This document shows positions 40,114 through 49,263 of a stretch of 64,000 bases of DNA, piece after piece. The notes under the pieces were generated by a model. It had not been told where the DNA came from. It made no database searches and saw only the letters and a list, made by a program, of their open reading frames with translations. Within the stretch, counting starts at the first letter, position 1. Each line of letters starts with the position of its first letter. Source of the DNA: G963662675 sp963676845. Lineage in GTDB: Bacteria; Bacteroidota; Bacteroidia; Bacteroidales; Prolixibacteraceae. The stretch covers positions 73,747 to 137,746 of the forward strand of contig CAXXKK010000034.1 in NCBI GenBank assembly GCA_963676845.2, read 5' to 3'. Both the position numbers and the translations under genes were made by a program.

Positions 40114-42306
40114 CTACTTCAGATTTGTATTTAAGAAATCAGTCATCTTTTGATAGAGGTGAAGACGTGTGATTCCTCCATAAATGCTATGGTTGCGATT
40201 AGTGTAAATTGCCATGTCAAACTGAGTGCCTTCCTGTACTAATGTTTCTATGAATTCCATTGTGTTTTGAAGATGAACATTATCATCGGCAGATCCATGC
40301 ATGATAAGTAATCTTCCGGTAATTCCTTCAGGGTTGGCAAATGGTGTTGCTTCTGCATATCCATCCGGATTTTCTTTTGGAGTACGCATAAATCTTTCGG
40401 TGTAAACGGTATCATAAAACTTATGATGGGTGAGGGGAGCAACAGCAATTCCAGCTTTGAAAATATCTCCACCTTTTTCCATGCTCATAAGAGTCATGAA
40501 TCCACCAAAACTCCATCCCCAAATAGCAATATTATCTTTATCAACATAGGAAAGAGTTCCCAGATATTTGGCTGTTTCAACCTGATCGTCTGATTCATAT
40601 TTTCCTAAGCGCAGGTAAGTTTGCTTGCGGAAATCTTCACCACGGGCTCCGGTTCCTCGTGGGTCAACACAGGCGACAATATAACCTTCCTGTGCCAGGT
40701 AGTTATACCAGTCAACCGACCATTCATCCAAAACTTCCTGCGAATTTGGTCCGCTATATTGGGTCATTACAACCGGGTATTTTTCAGTTTCTTCAAAACC
40801 AACAGGTTTCAGTATCCATCCGTTTAGCAAAATACCTTCTGATGTTGTAAATGTAAAAAATTCTTTAGGGGTAATTTCGTAATTCGAGAGATTTTCCTTC
40901 AGTGCCTGGTTGTCTTCCAAAACTCGAATTTGTTTCCCGTCAATTTCATGTAGGGTAACCAGGTTGGGCTCTGTAGTGCTGGAAAAGTAGTTGATGAAAT
41001 ATTTAAATCCAGAGCTGAATTCCGCATTATTTGTTCCTGTTAATGTCGATAATTTGCCTTCCTTTTTTTCATCGAGGCTGATGTAATATACTTCTCTTCT
41101 CAACGGAGATTCTTTTGCAGCCTGATAGTAGAAAATTTCTTTTTTTGGATCAAATCCGTAGAATTCGGTTACATCATATTCACCTTTAGTGATCTGTTTT
41201 ACCAGGAAGCCAAGTCTGTCATACAAGTATAAGTGAGAATAACCATCTCGCTCACTCATGACAATGAAGTATTCATTTCCAGGAAGGAATTTGAATTCAT
41301 CCAGAAAAATCTCATCAATATATTTGTCATTTTTTTCAGTGAGTAATGGACGGCTTTCTCCGGTATACGGGTTGGCTAGAAAAATATCCATTACATTTTG
41401 TCGGCGGTTAAAACGCATTACTGCCAGATCTTCGCCATCAAGAGTCCATTTTAAACGAGGAATATAAATGTCGGTTTCTTCTCCAACCTCAACCTGAATG
41501 GTTGTTCTTGATTCGATTTCATACACATGTACACTTACTATTGAATTGTTTTCTCCGGCTTTGGGGTATTTAAATCGATATTCCGAAGGATAAAGTTCAT
41601 TATTCTCATAAGTTGGATATTGGCCTGCATAAATAGGCATTGAAAATTCGTTAACTTCACTTTCATCAAACTTAGTGAAAGCCAAAAAATCTGAATTTGG
41701 TGACCATGCAAAAGCTTTGTTGTAGCTGAATTCTTCTTCGTAAACCCAGTCAGGTGCACCATTAATGATTTCATTCTTTTTTCCATCAAATGTAACCTGA
41801 CTTTCTGTGCCAAATTTCAAACTTTTAATAAAGATATTGTTATCTCGAACAAAAGCAACGCGTTCTCCATTGGGCGAAAACGTAGCAAGTTGTTGGCGAC
41901 CTTTTGCTGAAAGTTCTGTGAGTTCTTGTGTTATTGAATTCCAAATATAGTATTCCGCGGTGTATGAGCGTCGGTATATTCGTTCAACTTGGGTTGTCAG
42001 AAGGATTTTTGTTTCATCATCACTAAGCTGGTAGGCTGAAAATGATGATATTGGGGCATTTTCAATCTCGGATAAATTGAATAGAATTTCAACTTCTTCC
42101 CCGGTTTTGTAGCTGTGTTTTACAATCCGTTTGTTATCTTCCATGGTTGTGTAATGGATCCCGTCATTCATCGAGCGAAGACCTTCTACTGTTTCAGTGG
42201 CAAATGTCCCTTTTAATTGGACATCTTCCAGCGTTATTTCTTTTTGGGCACTAAGCGGAAGACTAATAATAAAATACAGGCATAAAAATAGAATCTGTTT
42301 GTACAT
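40114..42306 (-). CDS. Dipeptidyl peptidase IV (S9B serine peptidase)
   Basis: From the ATG at 42306-42304 the enzyme is 730 residues with a signal peptide (MYKQILFLCLYFIISLPLSAQ). The open frame upstream adds 36 non-signal residues and is rejected. An eight-bladed propeller includes the DPP-IV Glu-Glu motif DWVYEEEFSYNKAF that binds the substrate N-terminus. The hydrolase domain has the nucleophile in IWGWSFGGFMTLMSME, Asp in GSADDNVHLQN and His in TNRNHSIYGG. DPRGTGARGEDF precedes the nucleophile. It removes Xaa-Pro dipeptides in the periplasm, as in many proteolytic Bacteroidota. It is divergent from the next outer membrane gene. Confidence 0.95.
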   Translation of the reverse strand: MYKQILFLCLYFIISLPLSAQKEITLEDVQLKGTFATETVEGLRSMNDGIHYTTMEDNKRIVKHSYKTGEEVEILFNLSEIENAPISSFSAYQLSDDETKILLTTQVERIYRRSYTAEYYIWNSITQELTELSAKGRQQLATFSPNGERVAFVRDNNIFIKSLKFGTESQVTFDGKKNEIINGAPDWVYEEEFSYNKAFAWSPNSDFLAFTKFDESEVNEFSMPIYAGQYPTYENNELYPSEYRFKYPKAGENNSIVSVHVYEIESRTTIQVEVGEETDIYIPRLKWTLDGEDLAVMRFNRRQNVMDIFLANPYTGESRPLLTEKNDKYIDEIFLDEFKFLPGNEYFIVMSERDGYSHLYLYDRLGFLVKQITKGEYDVTEFYGFDPKKEIFYYQAAKESPLRREVYYISLDEKKEGKLSTLTGTNNAEFSSGFKYFINYFSSTTEPNLVTLHEIDGKQIRVLEDNQALKENLSNYEITPKEFFTFTTSEGILLNGWILKPVGFEETEKYPVVMTQYSGPNSQEVLDEWSVDWYNYLAQEGYIVACVDPRGTGARGEDFRKQTYLRLGKYESDDQVETAKYLGTLSYVDKDNIAIWGWSFGGFMTLMSMEKGGDIFKAGIAVAPLTHHKFYDTVYTERFMRTPKENPDGYAEATPFANPEGITGRLLIMHGSADDNVHLQNTMEFIETLVQEGTQFDMAIYTNRNHSIYGGITRLHLYQKMTDFLNTNLK

Positions 42307-42435
42307 GTGAATAAATTTAGTTCTCAAAGCTTTGAATTTTTCTAAAAATAAAAAAGACTTAATAAAAGAATTTAAATTAATGAATACTTTTAGGTTTTTA
42401 TATTTATAGCTCAAAATAATTAATTCAATTTTGAA

Positions 42436-43482
42436 ATGAAAAAAATAATTTCTCTTATAGGACTTTGTTCTTTGATTAACATTACAGCTTTTTCGCAGTC
42501 TGATGTTGTTGGTTTTTTAAGTTCGGGAAAGGATGATGCTACTCAATTATTTGAAGCCTACCTAAATCCGTATGCAGTTGCTCTGGGAGAAGGGTTAAAT
42601 AATTCGTGGTATAATACAGCTCAGGTTCATAAATTTTTAGGGTTTGATTTACAGTTGAGTGTTAGTGCTGTTAAAATTCCGTCTGCAGACCAAACTTTTG
42701 ATATTAGTGCACTGAACCTTAATAACATTGTTCTTGCCAGTGGAAGTAACCCTGTTTTGCCAACAATTGCAGGTAAGGAGCAGGCTGGCCCAGAGCTGGA
42801 GGTCTATGACGGAGAAAATTATCAAATGTCTTTTAATGCGCCGCCAGGATCAGGGATGGATATTGTTCCTGTTCCAATGTTGCAGGCTGGAATAGGGATT
42901 GGTTTGCATACTGAACTGATCGGAAGGTATGTTCCGGAACAGGATATTTTATCAGGCGACAATTCAAAAGTAGGTCTTTATGGAATTGGAATTAAGCATA
43001 GTTTTAAAGATTGGATTCCTTTCTTAAAACATTTGCCTTTTGATGCCTCTTTATTTGCCGGTTATTCGACTATCTATGCTGAGGATAATGTCTCGTTTGG
43101 ACTTGATAATTATGGCCTGTCTCCTGAATCATATGATTATGAACAGGATCCCAATCAGATGCTTGATGTAGAATCAGAAACGATGAAGGTTGGATTGATT
43201 GTTTCAAAAAAAGTTAGTGTACTTACTATTTTTGCCAGTGTTTCGCAGAATAGCAGTAAGCTGGATGTTGATTTGAAAGGTCGTTATCCGTTTGTAACTT
43301 TCGATGGAGATGATGTAAGCATTGCAGATGAAGTAGATCCTGTTTCTGTTCATTTTGAATCTTCACATGTCGCTTTAGATGCAGGTCTTCGGTTGAAGTT
43401 GGGCTTTTTAAGTTTCTCCGGATCAATAAGTAAATCTAACTATACCGCTTATAATATTGGAGTTGGAGTTGGTTTTAGATAA
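42436..43482 (+). CDS. Outer membrane beta-barrel protein, DUF6588-like
   Basis: This 348-residue protein has a clear signal peptide (KKIISLIGLCSLINITAFSQ). It then alternates short beta segments with aromatic ends and finishes in GVGVGFR, as expected for an outer membrane barrel. LFEAYLNPYAVALGEGLNNSWYNTAQVHK near the N-terminus and MLQAGIGIGLHTELIGRYVP match the DUF6588 group found in Bacteroidota. The function is not known. It is divergent from DPP-IV across 129 nt, without an obvious functional link. Confidence 0.75.
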   Translation: MKKIISLIGLCSLINITAFSQSDVVGFLSSGKDDATQLFEAYLNPYAVALGEGLNNSWYNTAQVHKFLGFDLQLSVSAVKIPSADQTFDISALNLNNIVLASGSNPVLPTIAGKEQAGPELEVYDGENYQMSFNAPPGSGMDIVPVPMLQAGIGIGLHTELIGRYVPEQDILSGDNSKVGLYGIGIKHSFKDWIPFLKHLPFDASLFAGYSTIYAEDNVSFGLDNYGLSPESYDYEQDPNQMLDVESETMKVGLIVSKKVSVLTIFASVSQNSSKLDVDLKGRYPFVTFDGDDVSIADEVDPVSVHFESSHVALDAGLRLKLGFLSFSGSISKSNYTAYNIGVGVGFR

Positions 43483-43636
43483 AAATCTACAACGGTATCT
43501 TTTTTTTGTGATATTTAAAACAGGTTGTTTTTCAGAGAGTAACAATTGTTTTTAAGTTGAAAGTTTCCTTTTTGTTACTTCCAATTTATTGAATAATAAA
43601 AACGAAACTATTTTACGACTGTCTCTCAATAATAAT

Positions 43637-43644
43637 TATCTTTG
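43637..43644 (+). promoter_or_regulatory. -7 promoter box of thrS operon
   Basis: TATCTTTG, a perfect TAnnTTTG box 33 nt before the chosen thrS start. It also argues that the earlier in-frame ATG-like start at 43642 is not used. Confidence 0.6.
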
Positions 43645-43677
43645 CAGCCTGAAAATAAGATACTCAAAAGTATACAG

Positions 43678-45627
43678 ATGATTAAGATTACATTACCTGA
43701 TAACAGTGTTCGTGAATTCGAAAATGCAGTAAACGGGCTGGAGATTGCAAAATCGATCAGTAGCCGTTTGGCAAAAGAGGTTTTGGCTATTTCTGTAAAT
43801 GGTGAGGTTTGGGATTTAAACCGACCCATTACCGAAGATGCCCATATTAAGTTATTTAAGTGGGAAGACCGAGAAGGAAAAGAAACGTTTTGGCATTCAT
43901 CAGCCCACTTGATGGCTGAGGCTATCGAGTTCTTTTATCCGGGAACCAAATTTGGGATCGGGCCAACTGTTGATACGGGGTTTTATTATGATATTGATCT
44001 TCCTGAAGGGAAGCAACTAACAGAAAAAGATCTGGCAGCAATCGAAAAGAAAATGATTGAGCTGGCTCGTAATAAAAATGAAATTGTTCGTTCCGAGATT
44101 TCTAAAGCTGATGCTTTGTCTATGTTCACTGAAAAGAATGACGATCTAAAGCAAGAGTTAATCAGTGAATTGGAAGATGGAACAATTACGCTTTATAATC
44201 AGGGTGATTTCACGGACTTATGCCGTGGTCCTCACTTGCCCAATACGTCATACATTAAAGCAGTAAAACTGACTTCAATTGCAGGTGCGTATTGGAGAGG
44301 CGATGAGAAAAATAAAATGCTTACCCGTGTTTATGGTGTTACTTTCCCAAAACAAAAGATGCTGGAAGAGTATCTGGTCTTGCTGGAAGAAGCGAAAAAA
44401 CGTGACCACCGTAAAATTGGTAAGGAAATGGAACTTTTTACTTTTTCGCAGGCAGTGGGACAGGGGTTACCATTGTGGTTGCCTAAAGGAGCAATGCTTC
44501 GTCAGCAACTGGAAGATTTCCTGAAAAAAGTGCAAAAGAGATTCGGTTACGAGCAGGTTATCACTCCGCATATTGGAGATATCAATTTGTATAAGACTTC
44601 AGGTCACTATGCGAAATATGGAGAAGATTCATTTCAATCGATAAAAACACCAGCCGAGGGTGAAGAGTATTTGTTGAAACCCATGAATTGTCCCCACCAT
44701 TGTGAGATTTATAAGTTCAAGCCTCGTTCATACAAGGATCTTCCTGTGCGCATGGCCGAGTTTGGAACAGTTTATCGCTACGAACAAAGTGGAGAGTTGC
44801 ATGGTTTAACCCGTGTGCGTGGTTTTACTCAGGATGATGCACATATTTATTGTCGTCCTGATCAATTAAAAGATGAGTTCAAAAAAGTTATCGATATTAT
44901 CTTCATTATTTTCAAGGCGTTGAGTTTTGAAAATTACACAGCACAAATCTCGTTAAGAGATCCAAACAAGCCTGAGAAATACATTGGCTCTCCAGAAAAC
45001 TGGGACAAAGCAGAAAAGGCTATTGTTGAGGCTGCAGAAGAAAAAGGATTGGAGACAATAACAGAATATGGAGAAGCTGCATTTTATGGACCGAAACTGG
45101 ATTTTATGATTAAAGATGCACTTGGACGTAATTGGCAACTTGGAACGATTCAGGTTGATTACAACTTGCCGGAACGTTTTAATTTGGAATATATTGGAGC
45201 GGATGATAACCGTCATCGTCCGATAATGATCCACCGTGCACCTTTCGGATCAATGGAACGTTTTGTGGCAGTGTTAATTGAACATACGGCTGGGAAATTC
45301 CCACTTTGGTTAACTCCGGAGCAGGTTGTAATTCTACCAATCAGTGAAAAATATAATGAATATGCCCAAAATGTTTCAGATTTTCTAAATAATTCCGATA
45401 TTCGCAGCTTAATTGACGATCGTAACGAAAAGATCGGTAGAAAGATACGGGATAACGAGTTGAAACGAATTCCGTATTTGTTAATTGTTGGGGAAAAAGA
45501 AGCAGAATCAGGACAAGTAGCTGTGCGTAAGCAAGGTGAAGGAGATCAGGGAGTGATGACAAAAGAAGATTTTGCAGATTTCCTTAACAAAGAAGTAAAA
45601 GAACAATTATCAGCATTTTATAACTAA
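43678..45627 (+). CDS. thrS: Threonyl-tRNA synthetase
   Basis: This 649-residue class II synthetase starts at ATG 43678 (MIKITLPDNSVREFENAVNG). The open frame begins 12 codons earlier, but that would overlap the promoter box. Domains: TGS (residues 1-62), the editing SAD domain (about 65-225, HSSAHLMAEAI and the TDLCRGPHL motif), and the catalytic core with zinc ligand MNCPHHCEIYK. Motif 2 is GLTRVRGFTQDDAHIYC and motif 3 is HRAPFGSMERFVAVLIEH. The anticodon-binding domain is C-terminal (from about 545). It heads a translation operon with infC, rpmI and rplT. Confidence 0.97.
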   Translation: MIKITLPDNSVREFENAVNGLEIAKSISSRLAKEVLAISVNGEVWDLNRPITEDAHIKLFKWEDREGKETFWHSSAHLMAEAIEFFYPGTKFGIGPTVDTGFYYDIDLPEGKQLTEKDLAAIEKKMIELARNKNEIVRSEISKADALSMFTEKNDDLKQELISELEDGTITLYNQGDFTDLCRGPHLPNTSYIKAVKLTSIAGAYWRGDEKNKMLTRVYGVTFPKQKMLEEYLVLLEEAKKRDHRKIGKEMELFTFSQAVGQGLPLWLPKGAMLRQQLEDFLKKVQKRFGYEQVITPHIGDINLYKTSGHYAKYGEDSFQSIKTPAEGEEYLLKPMNCPHHCEIYKFKPRSYKDLPVRMAEFGTVYRYEQSGELHGLTRVRGFTQDDAHIYCRPDQLKDEFKKVIDIIFIIFKALSFENYTAQISLRDPNKPEKYIGSPENWDKAEKAIVEAAEEKGLETITEYGEAAFYGPKLDFMIKDALGRNWQLGTIQVDYNLPERFNLEYIGADDNRHRPIMIHRAPFGSMERFVAVLIEHTAGKFPLWLTPEQVVILPISEKYNEYAQNVSDFLNNSDIRSLIDDRNEKIGRKIRDNELKRIPYLLIVGEKEAESGQVAVRKQGEGDQGVMTKEDFADFLNKEVKEQLSAFYN

Positions 45628-45649
45628 AAAGAAATAGGAGGTTTTTCGT

Positions 45650-46213
45650 ATCGCAATTAGAAGACCCAATAGAGGTAGAGGCGGCCGCAGAGTAGAAACA
45701 GGACCGGCTCACAAGCTTAACCACAGAATACGTGCACAAAGGGTGCGTTTAGTTGGTGAAAATATTGAAGAACAAGGAGTTTATTCTTTGCAGGAAGCAT
45801 TAAAAATTGCAGAAGAGCAAGAACTTGATCTGGTTGAAATTTCGCCAAACGCTGACCCTCCAGTATGTAAGGTTATAGATTACCAAAAGTTTCTTTATCA
45901 ACAGAAAAAGAAACAAAAAGAAATGAAAGCCAAGGCAGTGAAAATTGTTGTCAAAGAAATTCGATTTGGTCCGAATACCGATGAACATGATTTTCAATTT
46001 AAGCTAAGGCATGCTGAAAAATTTTTAAAAGAAGGGGCAAAAGTGAAAGCTTTCGTATTCTTTAAAGGAAGATCAATCTTGTTTAAAGAACAAGGAGAGA
46101 TTTTATTATTGAAATTTGCCACTGAACTTGAGGAACTTGGTAAAGTTGAACAACTTCCAAGACTTGAAGGAAAAAGAATGACCATGTTTATTTCACCAAA
46201 GAAGAAGAAGTAA
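45650..46213 (+). CDS. infC: Translation initiation factor IF-3 with ATC start
   Basis: The reading frame of IF-3 begins upstream of any ATG/GTG. IAIRRPNRGRGGRRVETG is conserved in Bacteroidota IF-3 and is read from ATC at 45650, 8 nt after a perfect AGGAGG (45636-45641). ATT at 45656 would also fit but with poor spacing. The product is 187 residues: an N-domain (HRIRAQRVRLVGENIEEQGVYSLQEAL, LDLVEISPNADPPVCKVIDY), a linker and a C-domain (KEIRFGPNTDEHDFQFKLRHAEKFL). Escherichia infC uses AUU so that IF-3 represses its own synthesis, and a rare start here suggests the same loop (inference). The strong SD is unusual for this phylum. Confidence 0.93.
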   Translation: MAIRRPNRGRGGRRVETGPAHKLNHRIRAQRVRLVGENIEEQGVYSLQEALKIAEEQELDLVEISPNADPPVCKVIDYQKFLYQQKKKQKEMKAKAVKIVVKEIRFGPNTDEHDFQFKLRHAEKFLKEGAKVKAFVFFKGRSILFKEQGEILLLKFATELEELGKVEQLPRLEGKRMTMFISPKKKK

Positions 46214-46246
46214 TTTTTCTTTGATAATATAAAAGAAGGAAAGAAG

Positions 46247-46444
46247 ATGCCAAAAATGAAAACCAATTCCGGTGCAAAAAAACGTTTTAAAACTACCGGA
46301 ACAGGAAAATTGAAAAGGAAGCATGCTTTTAAAAGTCACATTTTGACTAAAAAAACAAAAAAGCAAAAGAGAAACTTGACTCATCCAGGATTAGTTGATA
46401 AGGCTGATGAGAAAAACATCAAGCTTCTTTTGACAATGAAGTAA
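46247..46444 (+). CDS. rpmI: 50S ribosomal protein L35
   Basis: This 65-residue basic protein starts PKMKTNSGAKKRFKTTGTGK and contains KRKHAFKSHILTKKTKKQKRNL, both diagnostic of bL35. The position between infC and rplT is the universal order. 33 nt separate it from infC. Confidence 0.97.
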   Translation: MPKMKTNSGAKKRFKTTGTGKLKRKHAFKSHILTKKTKKQKRNLTHPGLVDKADEKNIKLLLTMK

Positions 46445-46541
46445 TCCTTTTCAAAAAGAAAGAAAATTTAAAGTTTGTAACAAGTGAATTAGCCAGAAAG
46501 TTCCGGGAATAACCGGGCGCTAACCACACAAAATTAAGATT

Positions 46542-46886
46542 ATGCCAAGATCAGTAAATCATGTAGCTTCACGGGCTCGCAGGAAAAAAATCCTCAAACA
46601 AACCAAAGGAAATTTTGGTGCCCGTAGAAACGTTTGGACGGTAGCAAAAAATACCTACGAGAAAGGTTTGCAATATGCTTACCGTGATAGAAAAGCAAAA
46701 AAGAGAAATTTCCGTGCATTATGGATTCAGCGTATTAATGCTGCAGTTCGTATGGAAGGAATGAGCTATTCTCAGTTTATTGGATTGTTGAAAAAGAACA
46801 ATATCGAGATAAACCGTAAGGTTTTAGCTGATTTAGCGATGAATCAACCAGCTGCTTTCAAAGCAATTGTTGATAAGGTGAAATAA
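46542..46886 (+). CDS. rplT: 50S ribosomal protein L20
   Basis: This 114-residue bL20 is full length, with PRSVNHVASRARRKKILKQT at the N-terminus and FRALWIQRINAAVRMEGMSYSQF in the conserved core. A 97-nt spacer follows rpmI and contains a CCGGG-aataa-CCGGGC repeat around 46502-46517. This spacer could carry an L20 autoregulatory site as in other bacteria, but I could not fold it convincingly. It is the last gene of the operon. Confidence 0.97.
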   Translation: MPRSVNHVASRARRKKILKQTKGNFGARRNVWTVAKNTYEKGLQYAYRDRKAKKRNFRALWIQRINAAVRMEGMSYSQFIGLLKKNNIEINRKVLADLAMNQPAAFKAIVDKVK

Positions 46887-46918
46887 GAAATCCAAAATTT
46901 AGGTGAAATAAAATAGAG

Positions 46919-46948
46919 GCCACTCCATTGCGGAGTGGCTTTTTTTTT
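46919..46948 (+). terminator. Terminator of thrS-infC-rpmI-rplT operon
   Basis: Perfect stem GCCACTCC (46919-46926) and GGAGTGGC (46932-46939) with a 5-nt loop, followed by nine T. A strong intrinsic terminator. Confidence 0.95.
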
Positions 46949-47133
46949 GCTGTTTGTTCATGTGGATAATATGCCGTACATCATATGAAACGGTTTTTGT
47001 TGACATACTTATATTTCTATATTTGAAAAACTCATAAGGGACGGATATGTATCAGGAAAGGGGAAATATAGAAACTTCATTTTTTAATTCAAGCATGATT
47101 TTATTCGCAAAAAGATTTTTTCAAAGTAGAAAT

Positions 47134-48336
47134 ATGTTGAAATCAGTCATTCTCTTTTTGATGATTTCAGGTATATGTAATAATGTAAATGCAAAGAATA
47201 AGGGCAGTGAACCAGAAGAAGGTTATCAATTTACTTTAATAAAAGAATTACCGCACACACCGATAGAGAATCAGAATAGTTCAAGTACATGCTGGTCATT
47301 TTCAGGACTTGGTTTCCTTGAATCTGAGATGTTAAGATTGGGAAAACCAGAGGTGAATTTGTCTGAAATGTTTGTTGTATGGCATACCTATAGTGAGAAA
47401 AGTGAAAAATATGTTCGTATGCATGGTAACCTAACATTCTCTCCTGGTGGGGCTTTTCACGATGTTACTCATGTTATTGAAGAATATGGCATCGTACCCG
47501 AATCTGTTTATTCCGGTCTTAAATATGGTGAAGAAAAACATGTACATTCAGAAATGGACAAAGTTTTAAAAGAACATGTAAAAGCTGTTGTTGAGAATGG
47601 AAACCGTAAATTAAGTACTGCTTGGGAAAAATCAATTCGTTCTACATTGAACTCATATCTTGGAGAATTGCCTGAGAGTTTTGAGTACGAAGGGGAAGAG
47701 TACACTCCTCAAAGTTTTGCACGTGACTATGTGGGATTAAATATGAATGATTATGTGGAATTAACTTCATATACGCATCATCCTTTCTATGAAAAATTTG
47801 TTCTCGAAATTCCAGATAACTGGATGTGGGGGGAGATATACAATATTCCACTGGAAGAATTGGATCTTATAATTAGCAATGCAATTGATAATGACTTTAC
47901 AGTTGCCTGGGCTGCTGATGTAAGTGAGAAAGGTTTTAGTTCTACTTCTGATGGTGTTGCAATTATACCGGAAGTGAATCTTGAGGAAATGTCTAATTCG
48001 GAGCAACGCAAATGGGAGCGAATGTCTGATAGTGAAAGAGATGAGGAACTCTATACTTTTGAGGGACCTTCTTTAGAAAAGGAAATAACTCAGGAATTGA
48101 GACAAATTGGTTTTGATAATTATCAGACCACAGATGACCATGGTATGCTTATTGTCGGAAAAGCAAGTGACCAGGATGGGAATATCTATTATAAAGTGAA
48201 AAACTCGTGGGGAGACTATAATGATTTTGGTGGATACTTCTATGCTTCCGAGTCTTATGTGCAATATAAGACCATGAGCATAATGGTTCATAAAGATGCA
48301 ATCCCTCGAGATATTCAAAGGAAACTAGGACTTTAA
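47134..48336 (+). CDS. C1-family aminopeptidase (bleomycin hydrolase/PepC-like), secreted
   Basis: From ATG 47134 the product is 400 residues with a signal peptide (MLKSVILFLMISGICNNVNA). Earlier in-frame starts at 47047 and 47095 lack signal character, although 47095 cannot be excluded. Papain-type catalytic residues are in place: Cys in SSSTCWSFSG, His in DDHGMLIVGKA and Asn in VKNSWGDYNDFGGYF. The long insertion between Cys and His and the C1B-like layout match peptidase C1B/bleomycin hydrolase homologues of Bacteroidota. These trim peptides in the periplasm or outside. It lies alone between the ribosomal operon and fRMsr. Confidence 0.9.
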   Translation: MLKSVILFLMISGICNNVNAKNKGSEPEEGYQFTLIKELPHTPIENQNSSSTCWSFSGLGFLESEMLRLGKPEVNLSEMFVVWHTYSEKSEKYVRMHGNLTFSPGGAFHDVTHVIEEYGIVPESVYSGLKYGEEKHVHSEMDKVLKEHVKAVVENGNRKLSTAWEKSIRSTLNSYLGELPESFEYEGEEYTPQSFARDYVGLNMNDYVELTSYTHHPFYEKFVLEIPDNWMWGEIYNIPLEELDLIISNAIDNDFTVAWAADVSEKGFSSTSDGVAIIPEVNLEEMSNSEQRKWERMSDSERDEELYTFEGPSLEKEITQELRQIGFDNYQTTDDHGMLIVGKASDQDGNIYYKVKNSWGDYNDFGGYFYASESYVQYKTMSIMVHKDAIPRDIQRKLGL

Positions 48337-48783
48337 TCAAAATAATTCAGTTACAAGTCCACAAATTTTTTCGAGAAATATCACATCTTGTTTAGTGAAT
48401 GGAGCAGGAGAATGACTGTCAATATCAATCTCTGCTATAAATTTATCATTTTTAAGTATTGGGACAACAATCTCTGATTGAACATCTATACTACACGAAA
48501 TGTAGTTGTCAATTTGTGAAACATCCTGAACAACTATAGTTTCTTTCTTTTTTGCAACCTGGCCGCAAACACCTTTGCCTATGGCTATTTGAGTGTGCTC
48601 TGTAGGTTTTCCGGAATAAGGGCCTAAAATAAGTTGTCCATCTTTTAAAATGTAAAAACCCACCCAGTCGTAATGATAGATCTTTTCTTTTAGTATTTGA
48701 CAGATAAGAGTCAGTTTTTCTGAAGTATTAGAAGAAATTAATGATTCAATTTCTTCCAATACTATTTGAAATTCTTTATTCAC
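48337..48783 (-). CDS. Free methionine-(R)-sulfoxide reductase (GAF type)
   Basis: This 148-residue GAF-fold enzyme keeps the fRMsr Cys: Cys73 in IGKGVCGQVA and Cys97 in NYISCSIDVQSEIVVP. The 24-residue spacing matches Cys94 and Cys118 of E. coli MsrC. The E. coli Cys84 equivalent is not evident. It reduces free Met-R-sulfoxide with thioredoxin in the cytoplasm. It lies 7 nt after pyrI on the same strand, so it may be co-transcribed with pyrBI. Met repair next to pyrimidine synthesis has no obvious logic. Confidence 0.85.
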   Translation of the reverse strand: MNKEFQIVLEEIESLISSNTSEKLTLICQILKEKIYHYDWVGFYILKDGQLILGPYSGKPTEHTQIAIGKGVCGQVAKKKETIVVQDVSQIDNYISCSIDVQSEIVVPILKNDKFIAEIDIDSHSPAPFTKQDVIFLEKICGLVTELF

Positions 48784-48790
48784 TTTTTAA

Positions 48791-49261
48791 TTACTTTATT
48801 ACCATTTGGTGTTCGTTTGTAATTTTCTCGCAGTATTTACATTTTAATGCCAATGGTTCCTTATTAATCACAGAGAAGGAGGACGTTATTGCTTCGTGAT
48901 TTGTTATACATTGTGGATTAAAGCATTTTACGATACCAACAATTTGATCTGGAACTTCAACAACACGTTTTTCAACAACTTTATAGTCTTTTATAATATT
49001 GAGTTTTGCGTGAGGAGCAATTAATGCAATACGGTTAATGTCATCGTCAGCAAAAAACTGATTTGATGCTTTTATGATCGCTTTACTACCTAGCTTATTA
49101 CTATCCAGATTCATGCCAAAGGTGGTCATGTGGCTAGTCTTATCGAGTTCAAGGATAGAGATTACTTTAAATAAGCTTTCAGCAGGTATGTGGTCAATTA
49201 CTGTGCCTTCGCTGATCGCGCTAACCTTGAGTTTTAATTTCTTTTTTATAGGATCTTTCAT
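48791..49261 (-). CDS. pyrI: Aspartate carbamoyltransferase regulatory subunit
   Basis: This 156-residue protein has the allosteric ACT-like N-domain (KVSAISEGTVIDHIPAESLFKVISIL), which binds nucleotide effectors. The C-terminal zinc domain has four Cys (KCFNPQCITNHEA and LKCKYCEKIT), which link to PyrB. Its presence shows a class B (E. coli-type) ATCase dodecamer with CTP/ATP regulation. It starts 2 nt after the pyrB stop. Confidence 0.96.
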   Translation of the reverse strand: MKDPIKKKLKLKVSAISEGTVIDHIPAESLFKVISILELDKTSHMTTFGMNLDSNKLGSKAIIKASNQFFADDDINRIALIAPHAKLNIIKDYKVVEKRVVEVPDQIVGIVKCFNPQCITNHEAITSSFSVINKEPLALKCKYCEKITNEHQMVIK

Positions 49262-49263
49262 GA

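Noticed and set aside
42307..42414. 36-codon N-terminal extension of DPP-IV
   Set aside because: It would bury the signal peptide; the ATG at 42306 gives a normal secreted protein.
46961..46969. Perfect DnaA-box-like TGTGGATAA
   Set aside because: A single copy, several kilobases from dnaA, without neighbouring boxes or an AT-rich unwinding element, so not evidence for oriC.
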